A stretch of DNA of 59,538 nt, from positions 62,115 through 121,652 of the forward strand of contig JAHEZJ010000015.1 in assembly GCA_023251135.1 (NCBI GenBank). The letters are read 5' to 3'. The position numbers and the translations under genes are program-made. This document shows, one piece after another, positions 33,604-43,100 of the stretch (position 1 is the stretch's first letter; every line of letters begins with the position of its first letter). Under the pieces are notes generated by a model. It ran no database searches and was not told the DNA's origin. It was given only the letters and a program-made list of their open reading frames with translations. The stretch comes from Flavobacterium sp. GTDB lineage: Bacteria; Bacteroidota; Bacteroidia; Flavobacteriales; Flavobacteriaceae.

Positions 33604-34689
33604 ATGAAAATTCTTTTATTGGGTGAGTATAGTGCTCTTCATTCTACATTAGCCGAAGGACTAAGAATATTAGGACATGAGGTTACTGTAGCTTCTGATG
33701 GATGTAAATGGATGCAAAACGATAGAGATATCAATTTGTTTCGTCCCGGATACGACTTTTTTAATTCAGTTAAATATCTGGGAAAAGTACATAAGATTTT
33801 TGCAAAATTTAAAGGGTATGATATCGTGCAAATTAAAAACCCTTCATTTTTAGATTTAAACATTAAAAGGAATCTTCATTTTTACAGATTTTTATTAAAA
33901 AATAATTCAAAAGTATTTTTAGGGGCATTTGGAACTGATTATTTTTGGGAAAAATTATGTATAGAAAATAAAACACTTAGATATAGTGATTTGTTTATTG
34001 GAGAAAAATCTCTTGACATATGTAAATGCGAATGGCAGGGAAGTCAATTCAAAGATGCAAACATTGAAGTAGCGGAAACCTGTAATGGTATAATTTCTTG
34101 CTTGTATGAGTATTATAAATCATATGAACCCCACTATAAAAGTAAATTAGCATATATTCCACTACCTATTAATACTGATTTACTTCCTTTTAAGCAAAAA
34201 GAAATTCAAGAGGAAAAAATTAAGTTTTTTATTGGGATTCAAAAGCTTAAATCGAAGCTGAAAGGAACAGATTTACTTCTGGAAGAAGTGCTGAAACTCC
34301 AGAAAGTTTATCCTAAAGAAGTTTTAGTAAATAAAGTTACTTCTTTGCCTTGGAAGGAATATGTTAAGATGATGTCGGAATCAGATGTAATATTAGATCA
34401 ACTTTATTCTTACACCCCTGCAATGAACGGCCTGCTAGGTATGGCGCAAGGTTTGGTTTTAGTTGGTGGAGGAGAGCCGGAAATTTATGAATTGATAAAG
34501 GAAAATTATAATCGCCCAATTGTTAATGTATATCCTTCAAAAGAGGATATTTACACTAAATTAGAAGAATTAATACAGAATAAAAAGCTTATTCCTGAAA
34601 TTTCAAGAAAAAGTAGAGAATTTGTTGAGCAGCATCATAATTATATACAAGTAGCGCAACAGTATATTGATTTCTGGAAAAGTAAATAG
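33604..34689 (+). CDS. Glycosyltransferase, GT4-like (GT-B fold)
   Basis: This 361-residue protein starts MKILLLGEYSALHSTLAEGLRILGHEVTVAS, the N-terminal Rossmann domain of GT-B glycosyltransferases. The C-terminal domain reads IKFFIGIQKLKSKLKGTDLLLE, then VTSLPWKEYVKMMSESDVILDQLYS and MNGLLGMAQGLVLVGGGEPEIYEL, where the glutamate near the end is the likely E of the E-x7-E sugar-nucleotide site. Such enzymes add a sugar from a nucleotide donor to a lipid-linked or polysaccharide acceptor. It has 130 bases of leader without a recognised promoter and lies between the fibre-protein paralogue and a GT2 gene. Donor and acceptor are unknown. Confidence 0.8.
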   Translation: MKILLLGEYSALHSTLAEGLRILGHEVTVASDGCKWMQNDRDINLFRPGYDFFNSVKYLGKVHKIFAKFKGYDIVQIKNPSFLDLNIKRNLHFYRFLLKNNSKVFLGAFGTDYFWEKLCIENKTLRYSDLFIGEKSLDICKCEWQGSQFKDANIEVAETCNGIISCLYEYYKSYEPHYKSKLAYIPLPINTDLLPFKQKEIQEEKIKFFIGIQKLKSKLKGTDLLLEEVLKLQKVYPKEVLVNKVTSLPWKEYVKMMSESDVILDQLYSYTPAMNGLLGMAQGLVLVGGGEPEIYELIKENYNRPIVNVYPSKEDIYTKLEELIQNKKLIPEISRKSREFVEQHHNYIQVAQQYIDFWKSK

Positions 34690-34785
34690 TAATTTATTAC
34701 AAAAAAAAGATAAAATAAGGAATTTTTATAAGATGTTGTTTTGCTTAGAAGCAATAATTTTCTCACTTCATTCGTGTAATTCTAT

Positions 34786-34818
34786 TTTGATTTTATTTTC
34801 GAAAAACATTTATATTTG
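34786..34818 (+). promoter_or_regulatory. Promoter upstream of the GT2 gene: TTTG, 21-base spacer, TATATTTG
   Basis: TTTG at 34786-34789 and TATATTTG at 34811-34818 are separated by 21 bases, close to the Bacteroidota -33/-7 arrangement. The start codon at 34836 lies 17 bases beyond, giving a short leader. Confidence 0.6.
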
Positions 34819-34835
34819 TAAGCATATAATTAAAA

Positions 34836-35663
34836 ATGATAAAGACTTTTATAGAAAGTGATTGTGAGATTTTGATTTCTACAATGAATCAAAGCAGTCT
34901 TGATTTTTTACTTCAAATGTTTCCTCTTGTACACTTTTCTAACTATAATATCCTCATAATTAATCAGTCTAAAACGAATACACTATCCTCTGAATTTCCT
35001 TCGGTTAGAGTAATCAATAGTTTTGATGTAGGTTTGTCAAAGAGTCGGAATTTAGCAATAGAAAATGCGATTGGAAAAATTTTACTAATTGCAGATGATG
35101 ATGTGATTTATCAAAAGGATTTTATCGAAAAAATTATTACCGCACATAATAAGTTCTCTAAAGCAACGATTGTAAATTTCTGTGCGATTAAAGAAAATGG
35201 GATTTGTCTAAAAAAATACCCTAGAGGCTCCAGATTTGAATTAAATACAAAGGAAATTTTAAATATTAGTTCTATCGAAATAACAATAAACAAAGAAAAA
35301 ATAGATTCGGTCGGGATTAGATTTGATGAAAATTTTGGTTTAGGAAGTAATTTTGAAATGGGAGAAGAAGCCGTTTTTTTGTTTGATTTAAAAGATAAAG
35401 ATCAGTGTATAGCTTTTGAAGATCAGGTAATTGTTAAGCATGAGGGGTTGACGTCTTCTGATAAAATAGAAGATTTACATCGATATTATATTTATGGAGC
35501 AATAATAAGAAGAGTTTTAATGAAAAATGGTGTATTTTGGTTGCTGGTAAAGATGTTCTTCGATATAAAACAAAAAAAAATAAAAATAAGTTCTTTTTTT
35601 AAAGCAATTGATAATGCCAATAAAGGGCGAAAAAAAATTGAAGCCATAAATTATGGAAAATGA
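34836..35663 (+). CDS. Glycosyltransferase family 2 (GT-A)
   Basis: These 275 residues show FDVGLSKSRNLAIENAIGKILLIADDDVIYQKDF, the GT2 nucleotide-binding region with the DDD (DXD-like) motif that binds the metal-sugar-nucleotide. GLGSNFEMGEEAVFLFDLK near residue 170 includes the acidic acceptor-binding E/ED motif. The first 30 residues (SDCEILISTMNQSSLDFLLQMF) resemble the small GT2 proteins that act on capsule or O-antigen acceptors. The 3' end overlaps the FdtA-like gene by 11 bases, so both form one transcript with the promoter at 34786-34818. Confidence 0.8.
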   Translation: MIKTFIESDCEILISTMNQSSLDFLLQMFPLVHFSNYNILIINQSKTNTLSSEFPSVRVINSFDVGLSKSRNLAIENAIGKILLIADDDVIYQKDFIEKIITAHNKFSKATIVNFCAIKENGICLKKYPRGSRFELNTKEILNISSIEITINKEKIDSVGIRFDENFGLGSNFEMGEEAVFLFDLKDKDQCIAFEDQVIVKHEGLTSSDKIEDLHRYYIYGAIIRRVLMKNGVFWLLVKMFFDIKQKKIKISSFFKAIDNANKGRKKIEAINYGK

Positions 35664-36066
35664 TAAGAGTAAAATAAATTTGATTTCACTTCCAAAAATT
35701 GAAGATCGAAGAGGGAATTTATCGGTAATAGAAAAAGATATTATTCCTTTTGAAATTAAAAGGGTTTATTATGTGTATGATATTCCCAGTGGATCAGAAC
35801 GTGGAGGACATTCACATAAAAACTTGCAAGAGTTTTTAGTAGCTTTAAGTGGAAGCTTTGAAGTTGTTCTAAATGATGGAAAAGAAAAGCAGATTATTAC
35901 CTTAAATAAACCGTATGAAGGTTTGCTAATTAATTCTGGAATCTGGCGAGAGCTTCAGAATTTTTCTTCCGGAGCAGTATGTTTGGTAGTGGCTTCAGAC
36001 GTTTATATAGAAGACGATTATATTAGAGATTTTGATGAATTTATAAATTCAAAAAAAAGCTACTGA
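35653..36066 (+). CDS. FdtA/QdtA-like dTDP-sugar 3,4-ketoisomerase (cupin)
   Basis: This 137-residue single-domain cupin of the WxcM-like C-terminal family (PF05523) shows RVYYVYDIPSGSERGGHSHK, where the histidines are the conserved GxHxHK pair. It continues with LQEFLVALSGSFEVVLNDG and LLINSGIWRELQNFSS, the closing strands. These enzymes isomerise dTDP-4-keto-6-deoxyglucose to the 3-keto form, the step before transamination by an FdtB/QdtB-type enzyme, which lies at 28336. Together they would make the 3-amino-3,6-dideoxy sugar Fuc3N or Qui3N (the product depends on the isomerase). The 3' end overlaps the convergent GT2 gene by 7 bases. Confidence 0.87.
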   Translation: MENDKSKINLISLPKIEDRRGNLSVIEKDIIPFEIKRVYYVYDIPSGSERGGHSHKNLQEFLVALSGSFEVVLNDGKEKQIITLNKPYEGLLINSGIWRELQNFSSGAVCLVVASDVYIEDDYIRDFDEFINSKKSY

Positions 36067-36995
36067 TAAATAGAGAAATTAAAACCATATTTTCTCAGAA
36101 GTTTTTTAATTTTTAAAAGAATCATTAGGATGTACCTGGGCAAGAAGTATATTACTTTAGTTTTTAAAGAAATGTTTTCTTTTAAGATGTTCTTGTATAA
36201 TTCTTTAGATTTTTTACGTTCTCCAGCAATTTTATATTGTAAGGCGTATTCTATTCGATAAAGGTCAAGGTATTTTTTTAAGCTTGGATTACTTTCTTCT
36301 AGTTGTTTATAGTCATTAAAATCCTTTAATTTTTTTTCAAGTATTGGTGTTTTTGAAAGACTGTTTTCAATGTAGTGTAGATAAGATGCTGTAACTTTAT
36401 TACTTAACGCAACGGGATATTGTGATGCAATTCGAATCCACATGTCGACATCCTGACCACTTGATATACCAGGTTTAAAACCACCAAGTTTTTTAAATAT
36501 ATGTTTTGGGATTACAATTGAAGAAGATGTAGCAATAGGATAAGGTATACTGGTTTCAAAATAATCTGGAATAATACCTTTAAAATCAGTAGCTATCCCT
36601 TTAAACTTAGGAGTGTAATTTTTTCCATTACTAAATACAAGTTTATAACTCGAAGCAAAAATACCAGCGTCTGGAAACTTTTGTATTAAAGTTTTTAGTG
36701 TTTCCAGATGATTAGGCATCCACAAATCATCTGCGTCCAAGAGAGCAATATAATCATATTTTGCTTTTTCAATCCCGAGATTTCTTGCCATAGAGGCTCC
36801 TTGATTTTTTTGGCTGTAAAGTTGTATTCGGTTATCATTAAACGCTTCGACTTTTACTACACTATTATCTGTACATCCGTCATTTACTACAATAATTTCG
36901 TAATCCGTGAAAGTTTGATCGAGAATACTTTTTATCGTATTTTCTATATAATCAGCTTTATTGTATAATGGAATGACAACAGAAAAAAAAGCCAT
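36060..36995 (-). CDS. Glycosyltransferase family 2
   Basis: This 311-residue GT2 enzyme shows FFSVVIPLYNKADYIENTIKSIL, ILDQTFTDYEIIVVNDGCTD, then NQGASMARNLGIEKAKYDYIALLDADDLW (DADD is the metal/nucleotide DXD motif). The acceptor-site segment SSGQDVDMWIRIA (about 168-180) completes the fold. It is on the minus strand, convergent with the FdtA-like gene, and begins only 2 bases after the end of a decayed glycosyltransferase gene on the same strand (36998). That arrangement suggests it once was the second gene in an operon whose first gene has been lost. Confidence 0.83.
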   Translation of the reverse strand: MAFFSVVIPLYNKADYIENTIKSILDQTFTDYEIIVVNDGCTDNSVVKVEAFNDNRIQLYSQKNQGASMARNLGIEKAKYDYIALLDADDLWMPNHLETLKTLIQKFPDAGIFASSYKLVFSNGKNYTPKFKGIATDFKGIIPDYFETSIPYPIATSSSIVIPKHIFKKLGGFKPGISSGQDVDMWIRIASQYPVALSNKVTASYLHYIENSLSKTPILEKKLKDFNDYKQLEESNPSLKKYLDLYRIEYALQYKIAGERKKSKELYKNILKENISLKTKVIYFLPRYILMILLKIKKLLRKYGFNFSIYQ

Positions 36996-36997
36996 AT

Positions 36998-37078
36998 TTA
37001 TTTACTTTTTAAAGTACAAAAATAATCTAATTTATAAAGATCGAACAAGAACAAAGAAGGTTTTTGTTAAAGTAAATT
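36998..37078 (-). pseudogene. 3' remnant of a glycosyltransferase gene paralogous to the one at 38217
   Basis: On the minus strand this reads QKPSLFLFDLYKLDYFCTLK, then SK and a stop. The intact gene at 38217-39080 ends QKPSLFLFDLYKLGYFCNLK, so the match is clear at both protein and DNA level (for example AAGAAGGTTTTTG in both). In this copy a stop codon (37067-37069) already interrupts the frame just upstream of the conserved tail. No homology continues beyond about 37080. The remainder of the intergenic stretch to 37293 holds nothing I recognise. Confidence 0.75.
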
Positions 37079-37293
37079 TCGTTCTGGTTTTGCCGATGGT
37101 TTTGTTAGGAGAAATGGCTTTGCATTTACTCTTTAGTTATGCTAATTATGAGTGAAAATCTAGCGCATATTACATGATAGATGACTTATAGAGATTGTGT
37201 TGAAAAGTTTCAATCGTAAATCTGTAAGTTTGATTAATTTTTAATGTTTTGAAAACCAGTAAAGGCAAACAATTTTAATCAATCAAATCTAAA

Positions 37294-38160
37294 ATGGAAC
37301 AAAATTCTTTATTAACCGCATTTCTTCCCGCTGCTCTTGGTATTATTATGTTGGGCTTAGGCTTAAATTTAAAGGTGAATGACTTTAAGAACGTGATTTA
37401 TTACCCAAAAGCAATTTTTGTTGGCTTGTTTTGTCAGATGCTACTTTTGCCAGTTATTTGCTTTAGTATAAGTCTATCGTTCAATCTTCCTCCTGAACTT
37501 GCAGTAGGTCTGATACTATTAGCTGCATCTCCCGGTGGTGCCACAGCTAATCTGTATAGTCATTTAGCAAAAGGTGATGTGGCTCTCAATATCTCTCTTA
37601 CGGCAATAAATAGTGTACTTACTTTATTTTCGCTTCCTTTTATAGTCAATAAAGCGATTGATATTTTTATGATGGGGGATCAGGTTATCCCTATGCAGTT
37701 TAAGAAAATAGTTGAGGTATTTGTAATTGTACTTGTTCCGGTTATCATCGGTATGCTGATTAATTATCGCAGTCCTAAAATTTCAAAAATAATGGAAAAA
37801 CCGGTTAAAATGATTTCGGCCATTTTTTTAGTGCTGATCATTATTGGAGCCATAATCAAAGAAAAAGACCAATTCCTGCACTATTTTGAACAAGTAGGAA
37901 TAGCTTGTTTGGTATTTAATATTGCAAGTATGGTAATTGGTTATTATGTTCCGACGTTGCTAAATATAAATAAGAAACAATCAATATCGATAGGAATGGA
38001 AATAGGAATTCATAATGGTACCCTGGCTATTTATGTTGCTTTAAATGTAATCGGTAATAGCACCATGAGCATACCGGCAGCTGTATACAGCCTTATCATG
38101 TTTTTTACAGCGGCTCTGTTTGGTTATATAGTAAATAGAAAAAAGAACACTGCTTTGTAA
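37294..38160 (+). CDS. Bile acid:sodium symporter (BASS)-family transporter
   Basis: This 288-residue protein has about nine hydrophobic segments. It carries the BASS signatures LLAASPGGATANLYSHLAKGDVALNIS (about 75-101; the PGGxxSN-like crossing motif) and IGMEIGIHNGTLAIYVALN (about 229-247; the second discontinuous helix region). The family moves organic acids or sterols with sodium. It lies between two glycosyltransferase genes of opposite orientation and may be a newcomer or bystander in this polysaccharide region. Its substrate is unknown. Confidence 0.87.
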   Translation: MEQNSLLTAFLPAALGIIMLGLGLNLKVNDFKNVIYYPKAIFVGLFCQMLLLPVICFSISLSFNLPPELAVGLILLAASPGGATANLYSHLAKGDVALNISLTAINSVLTLFSLPFIVNKAIDIFMMGDQVIPMQFKKIVEVFVIVLVPVIIGMLINYRSPKISKIMEKPVKMISAIFLVLIIIGAIIKEKDQFLHYFEQVGIACLVFNIASMVIGYYVPTLLNINKKQSISIGMEIGIHNGTLAIYVALNVIGNSTMSIPAAVYSLIMFFTAALFGYIVNRKKNTAL

Positions 38161-38216
38161 AATTGACTTTAGTTGTATTTAGGCTGTAATTAAACTAATC
38201 AATTAACTGACTGCTA

Positions 38217-39080
38217 TTAACTAGACTTTTTTAAGTTGCAGAAATATCCCAGCTTGTAAAGATCAAATAGAAATAAAGAAGGTTTTTGCGAAAGCAAGTT
38301 TTTTTCGATTTTTGATCTGTTATTTTTGAAAAGATAAGCTGAAAAAGAAATTAGTCTTAGTTTTTTTAAAAGTTCAAACGAAGTTATAATTTTACTCTCT
38401 TCTTTTAATATTTTATCTGAATCATAAAGAAAAACAAGATTTTCTAAAGCAATTCGGGTCTTGTTTAAAAACACCTTTGAAGTTTCCAGATTCAAATGAA
38501 AAGTTGGGTTTTCTATTCTAAGAATTTTAAAATGATTTGCTTTCAAAACAGAAAAGAAGCACAAATCTTCATAGCCATACCTTGTGATGGATTCGTCAAA
38601 AGGAAACTGGATAAAAATGTCTTTTTTAACTACTAAATTTGAAGTGAGAAGAGAATGAGTTTCTCTTTTATTGCCATAAAACCATCTTAGAAACTGCTCT
38701 TTATGAGGTTTTTTATTCTCATAAATGATTCCGCCAAATAAGATATTATTTTTCAAATCAGAAATAATATCTATGTACTTTTTTATGAAATTATTTTGAG
38801 CAGGAAAGGTATCGCAGTCTAAAATAAGCAACCAGTCGTATATGGCTTTTTGGGCCAGTAAATTGATGTTTTTTCCTCTTCCTAAATTAGTTTCGTTTTT
38901 AAAAAAGGAACAATTAGGTAAAAGATTGATCTCCGCATTGAGAGTGTTTTGGTGAGAATCGGAAGCATCGTCCTGACAAAGAATTTCAAAATTAATTCCA
39001 ATAGTATCACATTGCTTTGCAACTTCTTTAACAAGCGGTAAAACATTATAATTAAAAACCGGAATTAAAATAGAGAGCAT
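38217..39080 (-). CDS. Glycosyltransferase family 2
   Basis: This 287-residue GT2 protein shows MLSILIPVFNYNVLPLVKEVA (first Rossmann strand), EILCQDDASDS, then FKNETNLGRGKNINLLAQKAIYDWLLILDCDTFPAQ (DCD as the metal/nucleotide motif). FPFDESITRYGYEDLCFFS (about 165) carries the ED acceptor motif. Its start codon overlaps the ftsE stop (TAATG, 1 base), so it is translationally coupled to ftsE. A truncated paralogue of its 3' end exists at 36998-37078, which suggests that this gene type was duplicated and one copy deleted. Confidence 0.83.
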   Translation of the reverse strand: MLSILIPVFNYNVLPLVKEVAKQCDTIGINFEILCQDDASDSHQNTLNAEINLLPNCSFFKNETNLGRGKNINLLAQKAIYDWLLILDCDTFPAQNNFIKKYIDIISDLKNNILFGGIIYENKKPHKEQFLRWFYGNKRETHSLLTSNLVVKKDIFIQFPFDESITRYGYEDLCFFSVLKANHFKILRIENPTFHLNLETSKVFLNKTRIALENLVFLYDSDKILKEESKIITSFELLKKLRLISFSAYLFKNNRSKIEKNLLSQKPSLFLFDLYKLGYFCNLKKSS

Positions 39081-39763
39081 TACACGCTGCGTTGCACCAC
39101 TTCAAAAATTCTTTCATCCTCACATTTTAGTGTTTTGGAAGGGAATTTCATCAGCAAAGCATAATCATGAGTAACCATGATAACTGTTTTACCGTTGGCA
39201 TTGATTTTTTTCAAAACTTCAAGAACTTCTGAGCTTGTTTGTGGATCAAGATTTCCGGTTGGCTCATCGGCTAAAATGAATTCAGGATCATTTAGTAGCG
39301 CTCTTGCAATTGCAACACGCTGCTGCTCACCTCCAGACAATTGATGTGGCATTTTGTTTAAGAATTCTTTCATGCCTACTTTGTCGAGAACTTCATCGAT
39401 TTTATGCTCCATTGCTTCTTTTTCAGACCAGCCGGTTGCTTTTAAAACAAAAAGCATATTGTCTTTTACAGAACGATCCGGAAGTAACTTGAAATCCTGA
39501 AATACAATTCCGATTTTACGTCTCAGATACGGGATTTCGCTTTCTTTTAAAGTAGCTAAATCAAATTCTACAATATGACCTTCACCCTCAGTTAAAGGTA
39601 AATCTCCGTACAGCGTTTTCATGAAACTACTTTTTCCGGAACCAGTTTTTCCAATTATATAGATAAATTCACCATGTTGAACATCTAAATTAATATGAGA
39701 TAAAATTTTCTTTCCTTCCTGATATATAGTGACTTCTTTAAGAGACAGTACGGTTTGCGACAT
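39080..39763 (-). CDS. ftsE: Cell-division ABC ATPase FtsE
   Basis: These 227 residues show the full ABC ATPase set: Walker A GKTGSGKSSFMK (about 39-50), Q-loop IGIVFQDFKLLPDRSV, signature LSGGEQQRVAIARALL, Walker B EFILADEPTGNLDP and switch MVTHD. VFQDFKLL and ADEPTGNLDP are typical of FtsE, which with FtsX regulates peptidoglycan hydrolysis at the septum. I start it at MSQTVLSL (39763); an upstream extension to 39859 has no FtsE counterpart. No ftsX follows; a glycosyltransferase gene is directly coupled instead. It is divergent from the TPR gene. Confidence 0.85.
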   Translation of the reverse strand: MSQTVLSLKEVTIYQEGKKILSHINLDVQHGEFIYIIGKTGSGKSSFMKTLYGDLPLTEGEGHIVEFDLATLKESEIPYLRRKIGIVFQDFKLLPDRSVKDNMLFVLKATGWSEKEAMEHKIDEVLDKVGMKEFLNKMPHQLSGGEQQRVAIARALLNDPEFILADEPTGNLDPQTSSEVLEVLKKINANGKTVIMVTHDYALLMKFPSKTLKCEDERIFEVVQRSV

Positions 39764-40154
39764 AATAAAATTGATTTGAATGGTAAAAGTAATAAGATAA
39801 CGCTTGGATTCAAAATAAATTTCAATCATTTCTATGGGAATTTTTTTAAAAGCAGCCACGAATTAAGCGGATTGGAAAGATTTGATTCTCTTTTTAGACG
39901 AAAACTTAAATTTTGTTGAGTAGAAATTTTATAATAAAAAATAACGAAAAAAGGAGCCGTAAGAAGTTGCACAGGTTTATTTTACGAATGAGTGATGACG
40001 ATTTTTAGACGGGATTAATGGAAGGTTGGTAATGCAATTAAACTCAGTTGATAAAGCATCTAGTTTAGAATTATTTATACGGCTGATCGGGTTTAATTAA
40101 TTTTTTGTTCATAATAAAAGCCTGAAACGTTTCGTTATAAACGGTATAAAATGA

Positions 40155-40162
40155 TACATTTG
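40155..40162 (+). promoter_or_regulatory. -7 box TACATTTG before the TPR gene; 418-base intergenic region around it
   Basis: TACATTTG matches TAnnTTTG 19 bases before the start codon at 40182. The region 39764-40181 between divergent ftsE and the TPR gene holds this box and a small inverted repeat (AAACGTTTCGTT followed by ATAAACG near 40125-40142). I see nothing else in it. Confidence 0.5.
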
Positions 40163-40181
40163 AATACTAAATATAATTAAA

Positions 40182-43100
40182 ATGCGTAAACTTCCCTGGT
40201 TCTTTTTATTTCCAATTATCCTTTTTTCGACCATAGTTTCGGCACAAAAATCAGCTATTTACACTTACGATTTAAAGGATTTTGACAAAGCACTGGCTTT
40301 ATACAATGACAAACAATATGCTTCGGCCCAACTTATTTTCGAACAGGTAAAAAACAATGCCACAACTGAAGAAGTTCAGTCAGATTGTGCTTATTATATT
40401 GCCAATTGTGCTATTCGTACAAACAAAGTAAATGCGGATGCTCTGATCGAAAAATTTGTAAACGATTATCCAACAAGTACAAAACAAAATCAGGCCTATA
40501 TTGAAGTGGCCCAGTACTTTTTTGAGCAGGGAAATTATCCGAAAGCTTTGCAATGGTTTGACAAAGTCGATGAAAGTTACATGAGTAAATCGGACTCGGA
40601 TAAATTTAATTTCCAGAAAGGCTACAGTTATTTCAATGCTAAAAAGAAAAAAGAAGCTACAACTTATTTTAATAAAGTGGTAAACTCTCCCGAATTTGGT
40701 TCTCAGGCCAAATATTATTTAGGATTTATGGCGTATGAAGGTGACGATTACAAAGAAGCAACTAAATATTTTGATGAAGTTTCAGGCGAAGAAAAGTACA
40801 AAGAAAAGCTTTCGTATTATCAGGCCGATATGAATTTTAAATTGGGAAATTTCCAAAAAGCAATTGATTTGGGCCAAAAAGCAATGAGTAAATCCAATGA
40901 ATTGGAAAAATCTGAGTTGAATAAAATTATAGGAGAGAGTTATTTTAATTTAAAACAATACGGCAAAGCGATTCCGTTTTTGGAGCAATATGCTGGTAAA
41001 AAAGGAAAGTGGAACAATACTGATTTCTACCAATTGGGATATGCTTATTACGAGCAAAAAGAGTATGAAAAAGCAATCTCCCAATTCAATAAAATTATCG
41101 AAGGGAAAGATTTCGTTGCTCAAAATGCGTATTACCATTTAGGTTTGGCTTATTTGAACACAGGTAAAAAGCAAGAAGCTTTAAATGCGTTTAAGAATGC
41201 TTCGGAAATGGATTTCAATGCCCAGATTCAGGAAGATGCTGCTTTGAATTATGCAAAATTGAGTTATGAAATTGGAAATGCCTATCAAACCGTTCCGGGA
41301 ATTTTACTTGATTTCTTAAAAAAATACCCAAACAACTCCAGTAAATCGGAAGTAGAAAAATTATTGGTAGACTCTTATATTTCTTCTAAAAATTACAAAG
41401 AAGCATTGTCTTTATTAGAGAAAAACAGATCGGCAGAAAATAAAGCAGCCTATCAAAAAGTACTTTTTTACAGAGGTGTAGAATTGTATAATGAATCAAA
41501 CTATCAGGAGGCAGGAAAAATGTTTAAAAGTGCTATCAGTGAACAAAAAACACCTGAATTTACAGCTCGTGCAACTTTTTGGAAAGCAGAAACAGAATAC
41601 ATGACCGACGATTTTCAGAATGCTTTATTAAGCTACAAACAGTTTGCCGGATTAGCCGCCGCTAAAACTACCACTGAGTACAAAAACATCAACTATAATA
41701 TTGGTTACGCCTATTTTAAGCTCAAAGAATACGATCAGGCAGGGAATTCTTTTCAGGCACAAATTGATAATTCGAAAGAAGATAAAGTGCGTTTAAACGA
41801 TTCGTACCTGCGTTTAGGAGACAGCCGATTTGTGAGCACGAAGTACAGTGCCGCAAATGAAGCGTATGCAAAAGCCATTGAAGCAAAAGGTGTTGATGCC
41901 GATTATGCACAGTTTCAAAAAGCTATTTCTTACGGATTTATGTCTAAAAATGACAAGAAGGCCGATGAGTTGAACAATTTCCTTCAAATGTATAAAAAGT
42001 CGTCTTATCGTGATGATGCTTTGTATGAATTAGGGAATACTTATGTCGCAGAGAAAAAGAACGAGCAGGCCCTTAAAACATACGATCAGTTAATTTCAGA
42101 ATTTAAAAATGGTTCGTTTACTTCAAAAGCGATTTTAAAACAAGGGTTGATTTATTACAATTCAGATCGTGACGATCAGGCTTTGGTGAAATTTAAGAAA
42201 GTAGCAGCTGAGTTTCCTAAAACTCCAGAAGCTCTGGAAGCGGTTTCAACGGCTAGATTGATTTATGTTGATTCAGGAAAAGTAGATGAATATGCAACCT
42301 GGGTTCGTACATTAGATTTTGTGGCAGTTACAGATGCCGAGCTGGATAACGATACTTATGATGCAGCTTTCAAACAATACAGTCAGAATAACAGTAAGCC
42401 GGCCATAACTGGTTTTACAGGTTACATAAACAAGTTTCCAAAAGGAATGCATGCGCTTGAAGCAAACTTTTATCTGGCACAATTGTATTTTGCTGAAAGC
42501 TCAGAAACAAAATCGACAGCAAATTATCAGTATGTAGCTGATCAGCCAAGAAGTGAATTTACGGAACAGTCGTTGAGCAGACTGGCACAAATTTTCCTAA
42601 AAGCAAAAGACTGCGATCAGTCGGTTCCGGTATTGGTGCGTTTAGAAAATGAAGCCGATTTTCCTCAAAATAAAAGCTTTGCACAGGCCAATCTGATGAA
42701 ATGTTATTACGATAAAAAAGACTATGATAATGCTGTAGTGTATGCTGATAAAGTATTGCAAAATGCAAAAGCCGATGCAAACGTAAAAGCCGATGCTCAA
42801 ATTATTGTCGCACGTGCAGCAATGCAGACCGGAAATGAAGATAAAGCCAAAGCAGCTTACGCGAAATTATCGGCAACCTCAAAAGGAGAATTAGCTGCAG
42901 AAGCCTTGTATTATGAAGCTTATTTTAAAACCAAAGAGGGGAAATTTGATGCTTCGAATGTTTCTGTACAAAAGCTGGCTAAAAATTACTCGGCTTATAA
43001 ATATTACGGAGCAAAAAGTTTAGTCCTGATGGCAAAGAATTTCTACGGATTAAAAGACAGTTATCAGGCAACTTATATTCTGGACAACGTCATTAACAAT

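Noticed and set aside
36961-37155. Plus-strand reading frame of 64 codons
   Set aside because: It is opposite the start of a glycosyltransferase and the remnant of another; no protein-like features.
39764-39859. N-terminal extension of FtsE
   Set aside because: The family starts close to the first beta strand at MSQTVLSL; the extension has no counterpart.
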